From NCBI RefSeq assembly GCF_030272615.1, contig NC_081406.1, positions 240,920,422-240,984,421 on the forward strand: a stretch of 64,000 nt of DNA. Reading direction: 5' to 3'. Position numbers and translations under genes: made by a program. Positions 34,001-45,975 of the stretch are shown here, piece by piece; positions within the stretch are counted from its first letter, which is position 1, and the number at the start of each line of letters is the position of its first letter. Source of the DNA: Cryptomeria japonica (lineage: Eukaryota > Streptophyta > Pinopsida > Cupressales > Cupressaceae). The notes under the pieces were generated by a model, which did no database searches, was not told the origin of the DNA, and worked only from the letters and a program-made list of their open reading frames with translations.

Positions 34001-34238
34001 TATCTAATAATGGATTAGAAGATGCACCTGAATTAAATGGTTCTATTGTGTTTCCTTTGTCAGCATTTATGGTCTCATTGATGTTCTCCTCTTCTAAAAC
34101 AATTGTGGAACTTGAAGCTCCTTGTCTCATTCTTGATCTTCTCTCTCGTTGATGCATTGCCTCCTTCTCCCTATTTGTTGCAATTTCCTCAATTGTCAGA
34201 ACCTTCCTTTGCCTCTTCCTGCGTTGATTTGATCCCAT
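31048..34238 (-). pseudogene. Unit 1 transposase gene (DDE type, unassigned superfamily)
   Basis: From the ATG at 34238 the N-terminus is basic (SNQRRKRQRKVLTIEEIA) and then has Glu/Thr-rich repeats (about 33700-33950). A helix-turn-helix-like region (HISGYLNIHHRTLSSAVKRR) follows near 33330, then a Cys/His cluster near 32935 and a second, CDICGN, near 32730. The catalytic part has DFAENYTLAPQDEVQS near 32430, WSDNCTGQF near 32160 and WSFFEAGH near 32065. After an intron (about 31570-31433) comes a C-terminal domain with YWLARCVEPKKKL and YPVGSIVVVGTWLRK. Stops and frame changes occur near 33620, 33030, 32590 and 32300, so this copy is dead. Confidence 0.7.
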
Positions 34239-34444
34239 GGCTACACCAATATTTTGAATTTGAATCGATCTCCTTACCAAATCGACAATAAGACAAACAA
34301 AGAGAATAATTAATCAAATCATTCTCTTTGCAGATCGTACCTATTAGGCAATGATTGAAAAATCATTCAATCATTGGGATTTGTGCTTGTGGGCCAGATT
34401 CTAGTTCAACGGATCTTTTCATAAATGGGCGCTCGTTATTGAAT

Positions 34445-34482
34445 GAAACGAGTGCCCGTTTTTTAAAACGGGCGTCCGTTTC
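34445..34482. other. Subterminal hairpin of unit 1 (right end)
   Basis: Two 18-base arms around GTGCCCGTTTT and AAAACGGGCG pair with three mismatches across a 2-base loop. Related GGGC/GCCC palindromes are near 58108-58155 and at the left end of unit 2. Confidence 0.6.
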
Positions 34483-35473
34483 GCTTTCAACGGTACAAAG
34501 GGAAACCTATGCTTGGACCTCCAAAAAAATGATAAAACAACATCGAATTTCTCCCTTGGCCTAATTTTTTGAGGGCCTTTCTGATTGAAATTTTTGACAA
34601 AACGAAAACCTATTAGAGTTTTCAGCGTCCTGATTTCATAAATGTTAAATTTCATAGTGATAAGTTTACTTTTACTATTTTTGTATTATTTATTAACCAA
34701 AATTGGAACCTAAACCTAAAATACCAATGTTCACTAAAACTTTAATAACTTTTTTGTTTTTAGGATTTTAGAAAAATAAATTATATGACATCAATCTACA
34801 TACAATTCATTTGAATATTAAAAAAAAAATTGAAAAATATGAAATTTTCATCAAATTATGGTGGTCGTACACCCGATGTTTTGAAAATATACTTTATTGT
34901 TAGTTAAAAATTAATAAAAAAATAAGCAAAAATATTCTCATCAATATTTGGTGTCTTAAGTATCATTTCCCAGAAGGATTTGCAAAAATTCATTTATTCG
35001 CATCAAAAAAAGGTGGTCGTACACATGTGTGGTATGGTCCTAAAACAGGCATTTTGAAAAACTAGTTTTTAAACATGCTTACTAAAAAGGGATTTCTCTG
35101 TGAATGCTCTCATTTGCCAAGTGTAGTTGCAAACTTCATATATTTTAACCGTGCTCGCAAATCTGAACCTGCATCAAAGGGAAAAATAAATTTGGACCCA
35201 CCATAGAATGGTACGAGAACATGGGAAATCGGGCATATAGCATAGATGCCACGAGAAAATGCGAAATGGGGCATAGTATAGATGCCACAGAGCCTGCCAC
35301 ATAATAATGCCGTTAAAAGAAGAATGATCTGGGCCATCTTTAGACCATCATAACACGGCATGCTCAACATATCTTCAGCAATACAAGAGAGAGAGCGAGA
35401 GAAATGCTCCAACCACACTTGTAAAACCATGCGCTTATCGAGTGCTTTTGTCAGGTCTCTGTTTTGACAAGTA
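34483..35473. other. End of unit 1 and upstream region of the NLR pseudogene
   Basis: 34483-35096 matches 58160-58822 of unit 2 and has no ORF. 35097-35473 is unique in the window. It contains a short direct repeat (CATAGATGCCAC near 35240 and 35280) and a purine-rich GAGAGAGAGCGAGAGA run near 35388. It probably includes the old NLR promoter and 5' leader, but I see no clear TATA box. Confidence 0.45.
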
Positions 35474-35512
35474 CTCGTTATTTCTGTTTTTTCGTTTGGC
35501 AAATGGACGTCT
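35474..35512 (+). repeat. Left arm of inverted repeat around the NLR relic
   Basis: 39 bases covering the end of the 5' leader, the ATG and seven more coding bases. The reverse complement is at 37516-37552, with one mismatch and a 2-base gap. Confidence 0.8.
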
Positions 35513-37506
35513 CTAACGTCCTTAATGGAGTACTTAATACAGTTGCGGACGAGAGTATAAAGAAACCGTATAGAGAGGTTAAGAACCTAAGGAGTTTACG
35601 TAGCAATGCCGCATGCCTCCGCGAGGTGATAGATCGTGTGAAAGGCATAGGAGATGATATTAAGACTCTGTTAAGTGGGCCAGGTCGACAGCCTAAGCGA
35701 GTCGTGAGGAATTGGCTCAACACACAGAAGCGAATCGTCAAATCTGCTGAAGAGGTGCTTCAACAGTACGAACAAACAAAAAGCGTCTCTTGTGTGGGTG
35801 CTGCCCTCACTGTTTGCTTATCCCAAAATCCAGTCGAAAAGTCCTTAATTCTCTAGGGAATATAGATAGGCATCTGAAGACAAAGGATTCAGATTTTCCC
35901 ACGAATGGAGAGCTGGGGGAGCTTCCAGGGGCGCTGGTACAGCCCGTGGAGAACGAGCTTGTTGGCAAATTTGTTCACGAGAAGCTGCAGAAGCTGGAGA
36001 CGTGGCTGCTCAAAGATGATTCTGTTCGTGTCGTTGGAGTCTATGGAATGCCCGGCGTGGGAAAGACGTCCCTGCTTAAACACATCAACAATAATGAAAA
36101 GGTAGTCAATTTCTTTAAGCTTGTAATTTGGGTTACTGCGTCCAGAGACTTCGATATATCTGATCTCCAGAGGCGCATTTGTGAGAGAATTGAATTGCCT
36201 TGGCGACCAAATTTGAGCTTTTCTGCAAGGGAACCTTCCCAGCTGGTGAGGATCAGAATATGGATAGCGAGATTGAGCCCTTGGTCAGAAGCATTGCAAA
36301 GGAATGTAAAGGACATCCCCTAGCCATTAAGACGCTTGCTCGGACAGTGCCGGATCTTCAGAACAGTACGCCGTCCGAATGGGTATATGTTCTCAAGCAG
36401 CTAAAGGCGATCGATCCAAAGTTTTATCGCATTCATCGAGAGATTGTGGAGGAATTATTCAAGCGGCTGAAGTAGAGCTACGATGCTCTAGAATCGGATG
36501 AGCTCAGGCTTTGTTTCGTGTACTTGGCCGCCTATAGAGAAGACGAGGAAATCGACGCGGATGAATTGATACAATTGTGGCTGGCTGAGGGCCTGGTGAA
36601 AAGAAGAGAAGAGGGGCGCCACGGTTTTCTCGGGACCTTGGCGAACCGATGTTTGGTTGAGATTGAGGTTACAGAGGCAAACGGACATCAAATATGAAAA
36701 GTGAAAATCCACGATGTGCTCAGAGATATGGCGGTACACGTCGCTGAGGTCGACAAAAATATCCTGTTCCGTGCAGGGCAGAGTTTAACAGAGTTTCCAA
36801 AGTCTGCAAGCGCAACATCGGTAAGGATATCACTGATGCATAACCCCATCAGAATTCTTCCTGAAAGTGTTGATTGCGAGAAGTTAGTGACTCTGTGTTG
36901 AGCTGGAACACAGTTGAGGAGGTCCTAGAGAGCTTTCTGGAGAAGCTGAATATGTTGAAGGTGCTTGATCTCAGCAACACGCCCATCAAATTCTTGCCAA
37001 ATTCCATCCACCAACTGAAGCATCTCCTCTATCTGCAGCTTTCAAATACCCAGATTAAGGTAATCCCTCATCAAACATTTGAGCTGAGTAGACTGCAGTT
37101 TTTAGATCTTTCTTTCTCCTCTCTAAAGAATATTCCTTTCATGATAAAAAGGCTGAAAAGTCTCCAAACTCTTAAGTTAGCCCACTGTTATGATTTGGAG
37201 TTCGTTTCAGGCGACATATCACACCTTACTAGTTTGGAAGAGCTTGACTTGTGGAAGTCGACAATGTTTGGAAATTCACGGGATGTAAGAGGAGGAGGAG
37301 AATCAAGGGAGGCCTCATTGCAAGACGTATGCAAACTCCATCGCCTCAAGCATCTGCGTCTAATCCTAAAATCTCAAATTGAGGAGAAAAGCGTGGGGAA
37401 TCTTGTGGAGCTTCAAGAACTTTGGCTACTTTGGATGCCCGAAGTTCATCAGACATATCTGCCCACTGACGTGCGGGCCATGCACAGTTTGGAGAGGGCC
37501 ATGTGA
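35503..37506 (+). pseudogene. CC-NB-LRR (CNL) disease-resistance gene relic
   Basis: ATG at 35503 opens a coiled-coil-type N-terminus (LREVIDRVKGIGDDIKTLL, VRNWLNTQKRIVKSAEEVL) that shifts frame near 35800. The NB-ARC part has the P-loop GMPGVGKTSLL (36045-36077), RNBS-A (FKLVIWVTASRDFD), GLPL-type ECKGHPLAI (36301), RNBS-D-like CFVYLAAYREDEEI (36508) and IHDVLRDMA in place of MHD (36704). At least five LRRs follow (about 36940-37480). Sequence jumps from RNBS-A straight to FELFCKGTF at about 36203, so kinase-2, RNBS-B and RNBS-C are deleted with a frame change. Stops at 36473, 36694 and 36898 add to the damage. It cannot make a working immune receptor. Confidence 0.85.
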
Positions 37507-37515
37507 CTGTTGGGA

Positions 37516-37552
37516 AGACGTCCATTTGCCAAACGCAAACAGAAATAACGAG
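37516..37552 (-). repeat. Right arm of inverted repeat around the NLR relic
   Basis: Reads on the minus strand almost identically to 35474-35512. It may be the start of a second, inverted NLR copy of which only the first codons remain, or a terminal repeat of a captured segment. Confidence 0.8.
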
Positions 37553-37666
37553 GACATTGATGCTTGCCATCGAAGTTGTTATAATTTGAATTTAAAGGAA
37601 GCTGATCGCAGTATTGCAACCGTCAAGAGGAGATCAAGATCGCTGTAGCAGACTAATTCGTAGACA

Positions 37667-38250
37667 ATGAGATCAAGCAATAATCTTTCACAGCTCCAAA
37701 TCTCCATTTTCACAGGTAAAAATTCTGATTTTTGGGCAATGAAATTGAAAACCTTATTTTGTTCACAAGAATTACGGGCTCTATTGTAGAAAATGGATAT
37801 AGAGAACCAAAAGATCAGGCTGCATATCTAGCACTAACAAGAAATATAACAGATGAGTTTAAGAAGAACAGAAAAAATAATGCAAGAACTTTAAGTTTTA
37901 TCCAGCAAGTTGTGGACGAGTCAATCTTTCCTAAGATTCCAGCAGCAAAAACATTTAAGAAGGCTTGCGAAATCTTAGAAACTGCATATCAGGGTACTCT
38001 TAGGAGAAATTTGGAGAATTTACAAATGAACGATTCAGAGTTTGTAGACCAATATATGAGTCTAGTTATGAATGTTCTGAATCAGTTAAGATGTAATGGA
38101 GAAGAAATGTTAGATCAGAAGATTATAGAAATAATATTTAAGAGTTTGCCCAGGAAATTTGATTTAATAGTTGTAGCACTTGAAGAATCTAAGGATTTGG
38201 CACAATTATCAGTAGATGAATTAATGGGATCTTTGTCATCACCTAAATAA
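37667..38250 (+). pseudogene. Ty1/copia Gag (UBN2-type)
   Basis: ATG at 37667 begins QLQISIFTGKNSDFWAMKLK, the usual copia Gag start. A frameshift near 37790 moves to the frame of IVENGYREPKDQAAYLAL. The rest has KACEILETAYQG and QYMSLVMNVLNQLRCNGEEM, then IFKSLPRKFD, all typical of the family, and a stop at 38248. A Gly/Arg-rich tail (38330-38390) and a broken zinc knuckle (38490-38535) follow in other frames. No LTR or primer site is visible upstream, so the element is probably 5' truncated at the NLR relic. Confidence 0.8.
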
Positions 38251-38572
38251 ATAATAAATACAAATAAAATCTCTTTTTTTAAAGAATGCTCTTAAGTTTC
38301 GCGAATCATCTGACAGAGGAAGAAGAAGGTCAAGTTTTAGAGGAAGAGGTCGCGGTAGAGGTGGAAGGAGTAATTTAGACCAAGGTGAAAGGAATAAATG
38401 AGTAAATTAGTACTACAGCAATCGAGGATGTGGCAACAATCATTTTCAGCAACATTCAGAGACGTTTGATAAATCTAATATACAATTTTTTTATTGCAAA
38501 AAAATATGAACATTATGTATTTTAGTGTAGAAATAGAGGAGAGGTGAGCAAACAAAATGCTAATTACACAGG

Positions 38573-39210
38573 AATCTAATTCTCAAAGTTTATTTATCAC
38601 TTGGTATGTTGCTCTAGAAAGTACTAATTAAGGATATTTTGCTTTTGGATAGTGGATATACTAATCATATGACAACGAATAAGAAATTGTTTGCTATTCT
38701 TCATCATTTTATTAAATATGAAGTAAAATTGGGAAATGATAATAAAGTGGATGTAATTGGAAAAGGAAAGATAAGTGTTTTGACAAAAAATGTTGAAAAA
38801 ATATTTATTCCTAATGAATCTAATTTTTCACGTGTCATGTTGCTCTAGAAAGTACTTATTAAGGATATTTGGCTTTTGGATAGTGGAAGTAGCAATCATA
38901 TGATAGGGAATAAGAAATTGTTTGGTATTCTTCATCATTCTATTAAATATGATACAGATGAATCTAATGTTCAAAGTTTATTTATCACGTGCTATGTTGC
39001 TCTAGAAAGTACGAATTAAGGATATTTGGCTTTTGGATAGTAGATGTAGCAATCATATGAAAAAGAATAAAAAATTGTTTTCTATTCTTCATCATTCTAT
39101 TAAATATGAAGTAAAAATTGGAAATGATAATAAAGTGAATGTAATTGGAAAAGGAATGATAAGTGTTTTGACAAAAAATGTTGAAAAAAGATTTATTCTT
39201 GATGTTTATT
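38573..39210 (+). pseudogene. Ty1/copia protease region, partly triplicated
   Basis: Three copies start with AATCTAAT at 38573, 38816 and 38961 and each runs into LLDSG or a variant (WLLDSGSSNHM-like), followed by KKLFxILHHxIKYE. Copy 1 is 243 bp, copy 2 is a shorter 145 bp, and copy 3 continues into the rest of protease (VTGKG-like VIGKGMISVLTKN, DVYFVLGLKHYFFSVGQ). Only copy 1 keeps D-S-G with a Thr-Asn-His context; copy 3 has DSR. All are broken by stops. Confidence 0.75.
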
Positions 39211-39399
39211 TTGTACTTGGACTAAAACATTATTTTTTTAGTGTTGGACAACAAATAGATAAAGGCTATAGAGTACCCTTCAAAGATACTATGTGCATCA
39301 TACTAGATAGTTCTCTGAATGATAGGTTCATTGCTACTATGGAAATAATGAGAAATCGAATGTTTCCCCTACGAATTTAGTGCATCCAAGGAGAAGAGG

Positions 39400-40360
39400 A
39401 AGCAAATTTGAGAACAATGTATTTAAACCAATCTTGGTTTTGGAATTTAAGGTATGGACATTTGTATTTTGGAGGTTTGAATTTGTTATAGAAGAAACAC
39501 ACGGTTAAAGGATTGCCACCAATAGAACAACTTACTAGTTATTGTGATAGTTGCATTTTAGCCAAACAACATAGAGAGAGTTTTCAAGTAGGAGTTTCAT
39601 ATAGAGCAAGAACATTGCTATAAACTGTTCATAGTGACTCATGTGGACCAATACAAACTCCATGACTCAGAAGTAATTTTTATTATCTAATATTCATTGA
39701 TGATTTCAGCTTAGAACGACTTGGATATATTTTGTCAAGCAAAAGGTTGAAGCCTTTGAAAAGTTAAAGGAATTTGAAGCTATGGTAGATAAGAAAATTG
39801 GTCATTTTATCAAGGTATTGAGAATAGATAGAGTAGGTGAATACATGTCTAATGAATTTTTGGATTTTTGTAGAAATTATGGAATCAAAAGGAAGTTTAT
39901 CACAAGGTGCATAATACAATAGAATGGTTTAAAAAAACAAAATAATAGAACTATCATGGAGATGGCTAGAAGCATGTTGAAGGCCAAACATTAACAAAAT
40001 GAACATTGAGTAGACGCAGTATCAAGTGCAGTGTGTATTTTAAATATAAGCCAAACAAAAAGTCTCAAGGACAAAATTCCACAAGAAGCTTGGATTTGTA
40101 AGAAGCATAGTGTACATCATTTCAAAAAAAATGGTTATGATGCATACATGCATGTTCCATCTAAAATAAGAAATATTCTTGATGATAGAGATAGAAAATA
40201 TATTTTTATTATATATAGTAAAGAATCAAAAGTTTATAAAGTGTTTAATCTCGTTACAAAGAAAGTGATTGTTAGCAAAGATGTAGAGTTTAAAGAAGAA
40301 GAATCATGGGATGGAAGCATTGATAAAACACTCACAATTGGAGCACCAATACTCCAATGA
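39400..40360 (+). pseudogene. Ty1/copia integrase
   Basis: Degraded GAG-pre/HHCC region (LRYGHLYFGGLNLL, CDSCILAKQHRESF at about 39445-39585). The core remnants are FIDDFS near 39695, RIDRVGEYMSNEF near 39826 and IMEMARSMLKAKH near 39955. A better kept C-terminal segment, ORF 40031-40360, has PQEAWICKKHSVHHFKKNGY and KYIFIIYSKESKVYKVFN. Multiple stops and frame changes are present. Confidence 0.75.
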
Positions 40361-40559
40361 GAACTCCAAGTAATGTTGAACGTGGTGAAAAATTTTCTTG
40401 TAATTTACACAAAATAATGATTCTAATTTGACATGAAAATTAAGGAAAACAAGAAGCTTGAAGGAGATTTATGAGCAAAGAGAAGAAAGAGAAGGTAACT
40501 TAGATTTCTATTCAAATTTTGCTTTATTTACTCATGATATTGTATATTTTGAAAACTCT

Positions 40560-41980
40560 AGTAAGGAGGGATCAAAGTTATGAATGATGAGATGGTGTCT
40601 ATTGAGAGAAATCAAACTTGGGAGCTAGTTAGTTTACCTGAAGGTAAGGATTTCATAGGAGTTAAATGGGTTTATAAAACTAAACTTAATGCTAAAGGTA
40701 AAATTAAAACATATAAGGAAATTTTAGTAGTAAAAGGTTATGCACAACAACAAGGAATTGATTATAATGAAATATTTGCTCCAGTTTCTAGACTTGATAC
40801 TATTCGGAGGATTTTAGTATTAACTGCATAAAATAAATGAAAAGTTTATCACATAGATGTCAAATCGTCCCTTTTGAATGGTTTTTAAGAAGAATTTTTA
40901 TGTCAAACATCCACCAAGTTATTAAATTCATGGACATGAAGACAAGGTATATAGATTGAAGAAGGCTCTCTATGCTCTCAAGTAAGCACCAAGAGCATAG
41001 CATCACAAGATAGATTCATACATGATAAAGAATGGATTTAATAGAAGCAGTAACGAGCCCACATTGCACACAAAAATCAATGAAGAAGTTTATTTTGATC
41101 ATCTATTTACGTGTAATTTTCACTAGAAATTTTTGTGTAGACATATTTAAATTAGAAATGAAGAAATAATTTGAGATGATAGATTTAGGATTGATGAGTT
41201 ATTTTTTGGACGTTAAAGTGGTTCAATTAGTTAAGGGAATTTTCATTTGTCAATCTAAATATGCAAAATATATTCTAAGAAGGTTTAAAACAATGAATTG
41301 TAATATAGCACCTACACTAGTTGCTACAAGAACTGAAATTGTCAAAGAAGAAAAGGGATCTAAAGTGAAAATTAAAATATTCAAAAGATTAGTTGGGAGC
41401 TTGATGTATCTTATAGCTAGAAGGCCAAATTTATTGCATGGATTTGTTCCAATCTCAATATTCATGGAGTTAAAAAAAAGAAGTTTGTATTGGCAAGCTG
41501 GAAAGAGAATAATAAAATATGACAAGAACACAAGGATATGGGATTTTATAATCTACAACTACTGGTTTTTGTTTGATAGGCTATATTGATAGTGATTTTG
41601 TAGGTAGAATTTGTGATAGAAAGAGTACTTCTCCATATCTTTTTCATTTTAGAATACATTTAGTCTCCTAGTCATCAAAGAAGCAACCCATAGTCATTCT
41701 TTTATTAGTTGAAGTAAAATATGTTGTAGCCACATCACTAGCATGAGAAGCTGTTTGGATGAAATAAATATTGATAGATCTATTTCAAGAGGAGAAAGCT
41801 TATTGATGCACGATATCATTTTATCAAAGAATTGGTGAGCAATAGATAAATTTATTTGGACTTTTGTAGGTCTAAAGATCAATTAGCAAATATATTTACT
41901 AAGGCTTTACTACAAGAGAATTTTGAACATTTAAGACAAACTTTGGGCATTATAAATATTGAATCAATTATGAGGAATTT
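40560..41980 (+). pseudogene. Ty1/copia reverse transcriptase and RNase H
   Basis: RT begins with ERNQTWELVSLPEGKDFIGV and has YAQQQGIDYNEIFAPVSRLD (40739), then DVKSSLLNG (40857). The YVDD box expected near 41100 is not recognisable. MIDLGLMSYFLDVKVVQL (41176) and the connection region follow. RNase H remnants are YIDSDFVGRICDRKST near 41580 and YRSKDQLANIFTKALLQENF near 41868. Stops occur every 50-150 bases outside the two longest ORFs. Confidence 0.8.
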
Positions 41981-44177
41981 TGGAAGAATACTATTAATTT
42001 TTGCACTATTCTATCCCTTACTAACTAAATATAGTCTATAGATTCCTATGTACTTTTTCCACTATCCTTCTACCATTTATTTGATAGGTTTTTAGACTTT
42101 TCTAGGCTCCTCTCTGTCCTTCATTGTTGTTCTAGATGTTTTTAGTTTTTTTCTCAACCTTTATTTATTAAAGGTATGATGTAATGGTTTTATCAATCAA
42201 AATCAATGAAATTTGTTTGTGTTTTTTTTGTTGTAGCAAACCATTCTAGTTGGTTTTCATTAACCAACAGTTTTCCTAGAAGTAAGAACCATAAAGTAAA
42301 TTGCTTCGATGAAATATAGGCTATTTATTTTGCAAATTATTGCTTGTGTTTAATTATGTAGTAAAAAACTTTATAATATAAATTTTTTATAGAGTTTGTA
42401 CGTATAAGATCATGTTGTAAGGGATTACTATTGGGAATATTTTTAGATCATGGGTATTTTTTATTTTGCAAATTTAATTAGTTACATCAAAGGAACTCCC
42501 TCTATGAAATTGAACAACCTCAATCCTTGGATCAACCACTAAACCTATTAGAAAAGGGATGTAAGACGATGAAAGATATATCTATCGTTCATTTTCACAA
42601 TACTCAAAATTTGAAGATTAATTGTTGTGTGCGGGATCTCTAACACAACTACATGATGAATGATTGTTATTGTTGACCTTGATGACCTAGCTTTCTATTA
42701 AAAAATGTTATGACCTTGATTTTCATTTTAATAGAGAAAGATAAATCATTGAAGAGTTTAATTTCACTCCACTTTCGTGAAAGAAAAAGCAAAAGAACCT
42801 ATAGTGTCAATGTACTTGGTATTTACTTTGACTCGACATTTACCATTTTAAATTATTTCTTTGCCACTTGGAAAATGGACAATAATTTTACTTTTTTTTC
42901 ATCTCTAATAGTTCATTTTTAACAAGATCAATGTCTTTTAAGGGTATCATGGCTATAGGCGCAAGAGGAGCATCCCTCATAGATAACAACAACAAAATTT
43001 TTCACTATAACTTCCAACATAAATAAGAAAAGCGTGCAAATTTGACTAGGGTGTAACACCAATATGTTCAAATTTAATAATAACATCCACTAAAATGGAC
43101 CTCCAAGAACATAGGGCCCTTATCATTTATACTCCATTTAAGGCCAAGAGGTGTTAGATCATGCTCAGGGTACCTTGAAAAGTTTGGGAGAAAATACAAA
43201 TGATAATTTAATTGGCAATCAGAGCCTCCACTTTAGGATCTCTACTAATATCTAATGTGATGACAATGAAATCTTACAACTCCCTATACCATCTTGTCTA
43301 ATGTACTTTATAGAAAATCTTATAATGGTCTTCTTTTTCAATGTCTCGTTAGGGATAAAATACCCCTTGCCTTTCAAGAACCTCATCTAGGCTGTAGGGA
43401 GGGATGCTCTGGTTTTCATTACATAAACTAATACACATGGGATATTATTAGAAAACAATGAAATAAGATCCCTTTTATTTTTTCAATAATTTCCCTCAAT
43501 ATTAACAACATAACAATCTCATTTGAGCTCATACAAAGGAACTCTGCACTTTAAGCTCTCCTTGGTCATTTGCAAAATCGGAACTACATATCATTGGAAA
43601 GATATCGTACCCTTCTTCTAAAGGGTTAAAAATCATCATAACAACTAAATATTACTTTACAAAGTAGCTACAATTTGTTTTCCTTATATCTACTTGTACT
43701 ATCCTAAAATTTTCTCCATTACAATTTAGTTGACATTTTGGGCCCTCACCTTAGTGTGTGTCCCTCAATGCCTAATTAACTCTTTGTTATTCCTTCATCA
43801 TGCAAATATATCTTCATTTTCATATCATGCACTTCATGGCCCCTTATTTCATGCCCAAAATAGTGTAGGACTAGGGTGTGGCACTTTGGTCCTCATTAGG
43901 ACCAAGCCACCATGCTCTAGTCCTCCTTAATTGGGTCCTATCTTGGCCCCCCCTTGCATTCACAAATTTGGGTGGGAAACCCATCCTCATGTAAGCCTAC
44001 GTAAAAAAATTAATACATTTTTCAATGGGAAAGTATTTAAGGAGGTTATCCTTTCTCATTTGTATATACGTGTCCATCATAAGAGAAGGGCGAGATTATA
44101 ATCATCAAGCATTCATCATCAAGAAGTTGTAGAGGTCTTCAAGGCTTCATTTTTTATTCATCAATTATAGAGTAACA
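41981..44177. other. No gene seen; copia 3' flank and unknown AT-rich sequence
   Basis: No supported ORF, no clear LTR end and no polypurine tract. 43900-44150 has a run of seven C's, a TATTTAAGG near 44035 and a leader-like stretch ahead of the next element, so it may hold that element's promoter. Confidence 0.5.
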
Positions 44178-45975
44178 TGGGGGGAGATAAAAATAAGGAT
44201 TGAGTCATCCTTGTATCAAAAGTTGGAGAAAAATAAGGATATGTGGGTTGAGATTACGGTTAGGGTGTTGTCCCATACATTAAAAAAATGCATGGTCATG
44301 ACCCCAGGGCAACGAAAGGGTTTGTTAATGGCTGGAATAATGGCATTATTAGTGTCTATGGTGCGAAGTTTAGAATTGATGAGGAGTTTATTGCAAATAT
44401 CATTGGGTTGCATATGGAGGGGAAGAATTTCTATAGAGAAGGTAAGGTGACACAGGAAGTACTCTTTCTTTTCTTTGATAAGTAGAGTGAATGAGACAAA
44501 GTTAGGAAAACGAGTGATTGAGGCCACAACAAAAAAGACTTGATGAGCCTTTGGGCTGATGTTGCAAAGGTGATTATGAGGTACATTACCTTGGATGGTC
44601 ATTTTGTTTGTATATTTTCTTATTATTATACTATTTTGAACCATTTTAGACATAATAGGAAAATTTCTCTGTTATTTTATCTGCTCTCTTCTTAAGAGCA
44701 CAATCTTTCTAATCATGCAAAAAATTGTGAAAACCTTGTTTTACTAAAGGGCCTTATCCTTCCGACTATGGAGTATGCTAAAAAGAATGAAGTTAAGCTA
44801 TCTATGACACAAAAAATTGAAAGCACCCACAAAACATCAAATGACTTGATGTGCATGTTGTGTTGGATATTGAAATTCAGGATGAAAAGATGTTAGGTGA
44901 GATGTTTATTGGTTGTTGTGACCTTCATGGGCTAGAAGATGACCCAGAGTAGCGAACCTCTAATGAAGAGACCCCCCCCCCCCCAACCTAAAGGTCGCTC
45001 CTAGCACTAAGAGCAATAGAAAGTGTAAATCCCCCTCTATAAATGTAGCCAAAGAGAAAAAAAAAACCCTCTTCCTTGAGATCTTGGTAATGATAGCTTT
45101 AAAAATAAAAACTAGGGGAATTTTGTGGATCTCAATTTGATAAAGGGAATAACGAGATTAAGCTCAATATTCCCCTCAATCTAGACCAAGTGGACCCTGA
45201 TAACAGTAAAGGTGATATAGTAGATTTTGCCCTGCTACTTTGCTAATTCCACCTCCAATTAGGAAAAGTTCTTTTGTTGGGTGATTAGTGAAATCCTCTT
45301 CATCAAACAAGGAATAAATGATATCATTATAACCCCCATTGATATCCCAAAGCCTAAAAAAACTGAAAATATCCTTAAATTGACCCAGAAATTGATTGAA
45401 GATGTTAAAGTTGTGAAGAGAAAGCACGAATCCGTTATTGCCAGTTTGGAGAAAGGATTGGAAGACCTTAAGGGAAGTCTTAGGAATTTGGTTGAGATCA
45501 ATAGAAAAGCTATGAATATCAATATTGAAAACCTTAGAAAGCTAAATGAGAAAACAAAAAATTCATAAAGCTCAACCGATCAATATTATCTTGACAACTT
45601 CTACTACATCTTAAAGCAAAACTATGGTTACTAATCTATAGGGATCAGAGGTCCAGGTTTTGAGAGGCCCATCTACTAGGACCATGAGCAGAAATCAAGA
45701 GAAAAGTACCACAAGGAGAATCATGGAGGAGCTGGAAGACATCAATAACAACTTTATTGAGAAAAATTATGAGGTCTTAGGAGCTGTTGTTTAGCTTTAT
45801 GTTGGATTGCCCGAGGATTTAGTGTTGTTTTTTAGTTGGGCTTTGTGGGGTTTTACCCCTATTTCTTTTACTGTTTGGTTGCTGGTTATGGACTTTCTCA
45901 CTACTATTTTTCTTTTTCTGTCCTTCGATTTAGGTTTCAAGTCCCTATAAAACCTGTTTAATCATTAAAAAAAAA
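44178..45975 (+). mobile_element. Decayed polyadenylated retroposon with coiled-coil protein
   Basis: Remnant coding in shifting frames: FVNGWNNGIISVYGAKFRID then FIANIIGLHMEGKNFYREGK (44320-44450), and MRYITLDGHFVCIFSYYYTI then LNHFRHNRKISLLFYLL (44577-44690). A coiled coil at 45330-45560 (KLTQKLIEDVKVVKRKHESV, LEKGLEDLKGSLRNLVEINR) follows. The 3' part ends in GTCCCTATAAAACCTGTTTAATC and an A9 tail (45967-45975). The same kind of coiled coil, 3' ending and tail is at 62852-62020 on the minus strand. The first region resembles a plant repeat protein I have seen but cannot name. A LINE-related or SINE-like origin is inferred from the tail only. Confidence 0.5.
44971..44985. repeat. C-homopolymer run
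   Basis: Run of about 15 C within the retroposon relic; possible assembly uncertainty. Confidence 0.8.

Larger units (their letters stand above)
25777..35096. mobile_element. DNA transposon unit 1 (left end displaced by element A, right end truncated)
   Basis: Most of this stretch is shared with 48635-58822: 25778-25990 matches 48635-48880, and 26888-35096 matches 50369-58822, with high identity by eye. The segment between differs (microsatellite here, telomere-like tract there). It carries a plus-strand multi-exon gene and a minus-strand transposase gene that converge near 31000. Similarity to unit 2 stops at 35096, just upstream of the NLR pseudogene, so the outer right end is missing. The left terminal part should lie beyond element A, outside the window. 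Confidence 0.75.
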
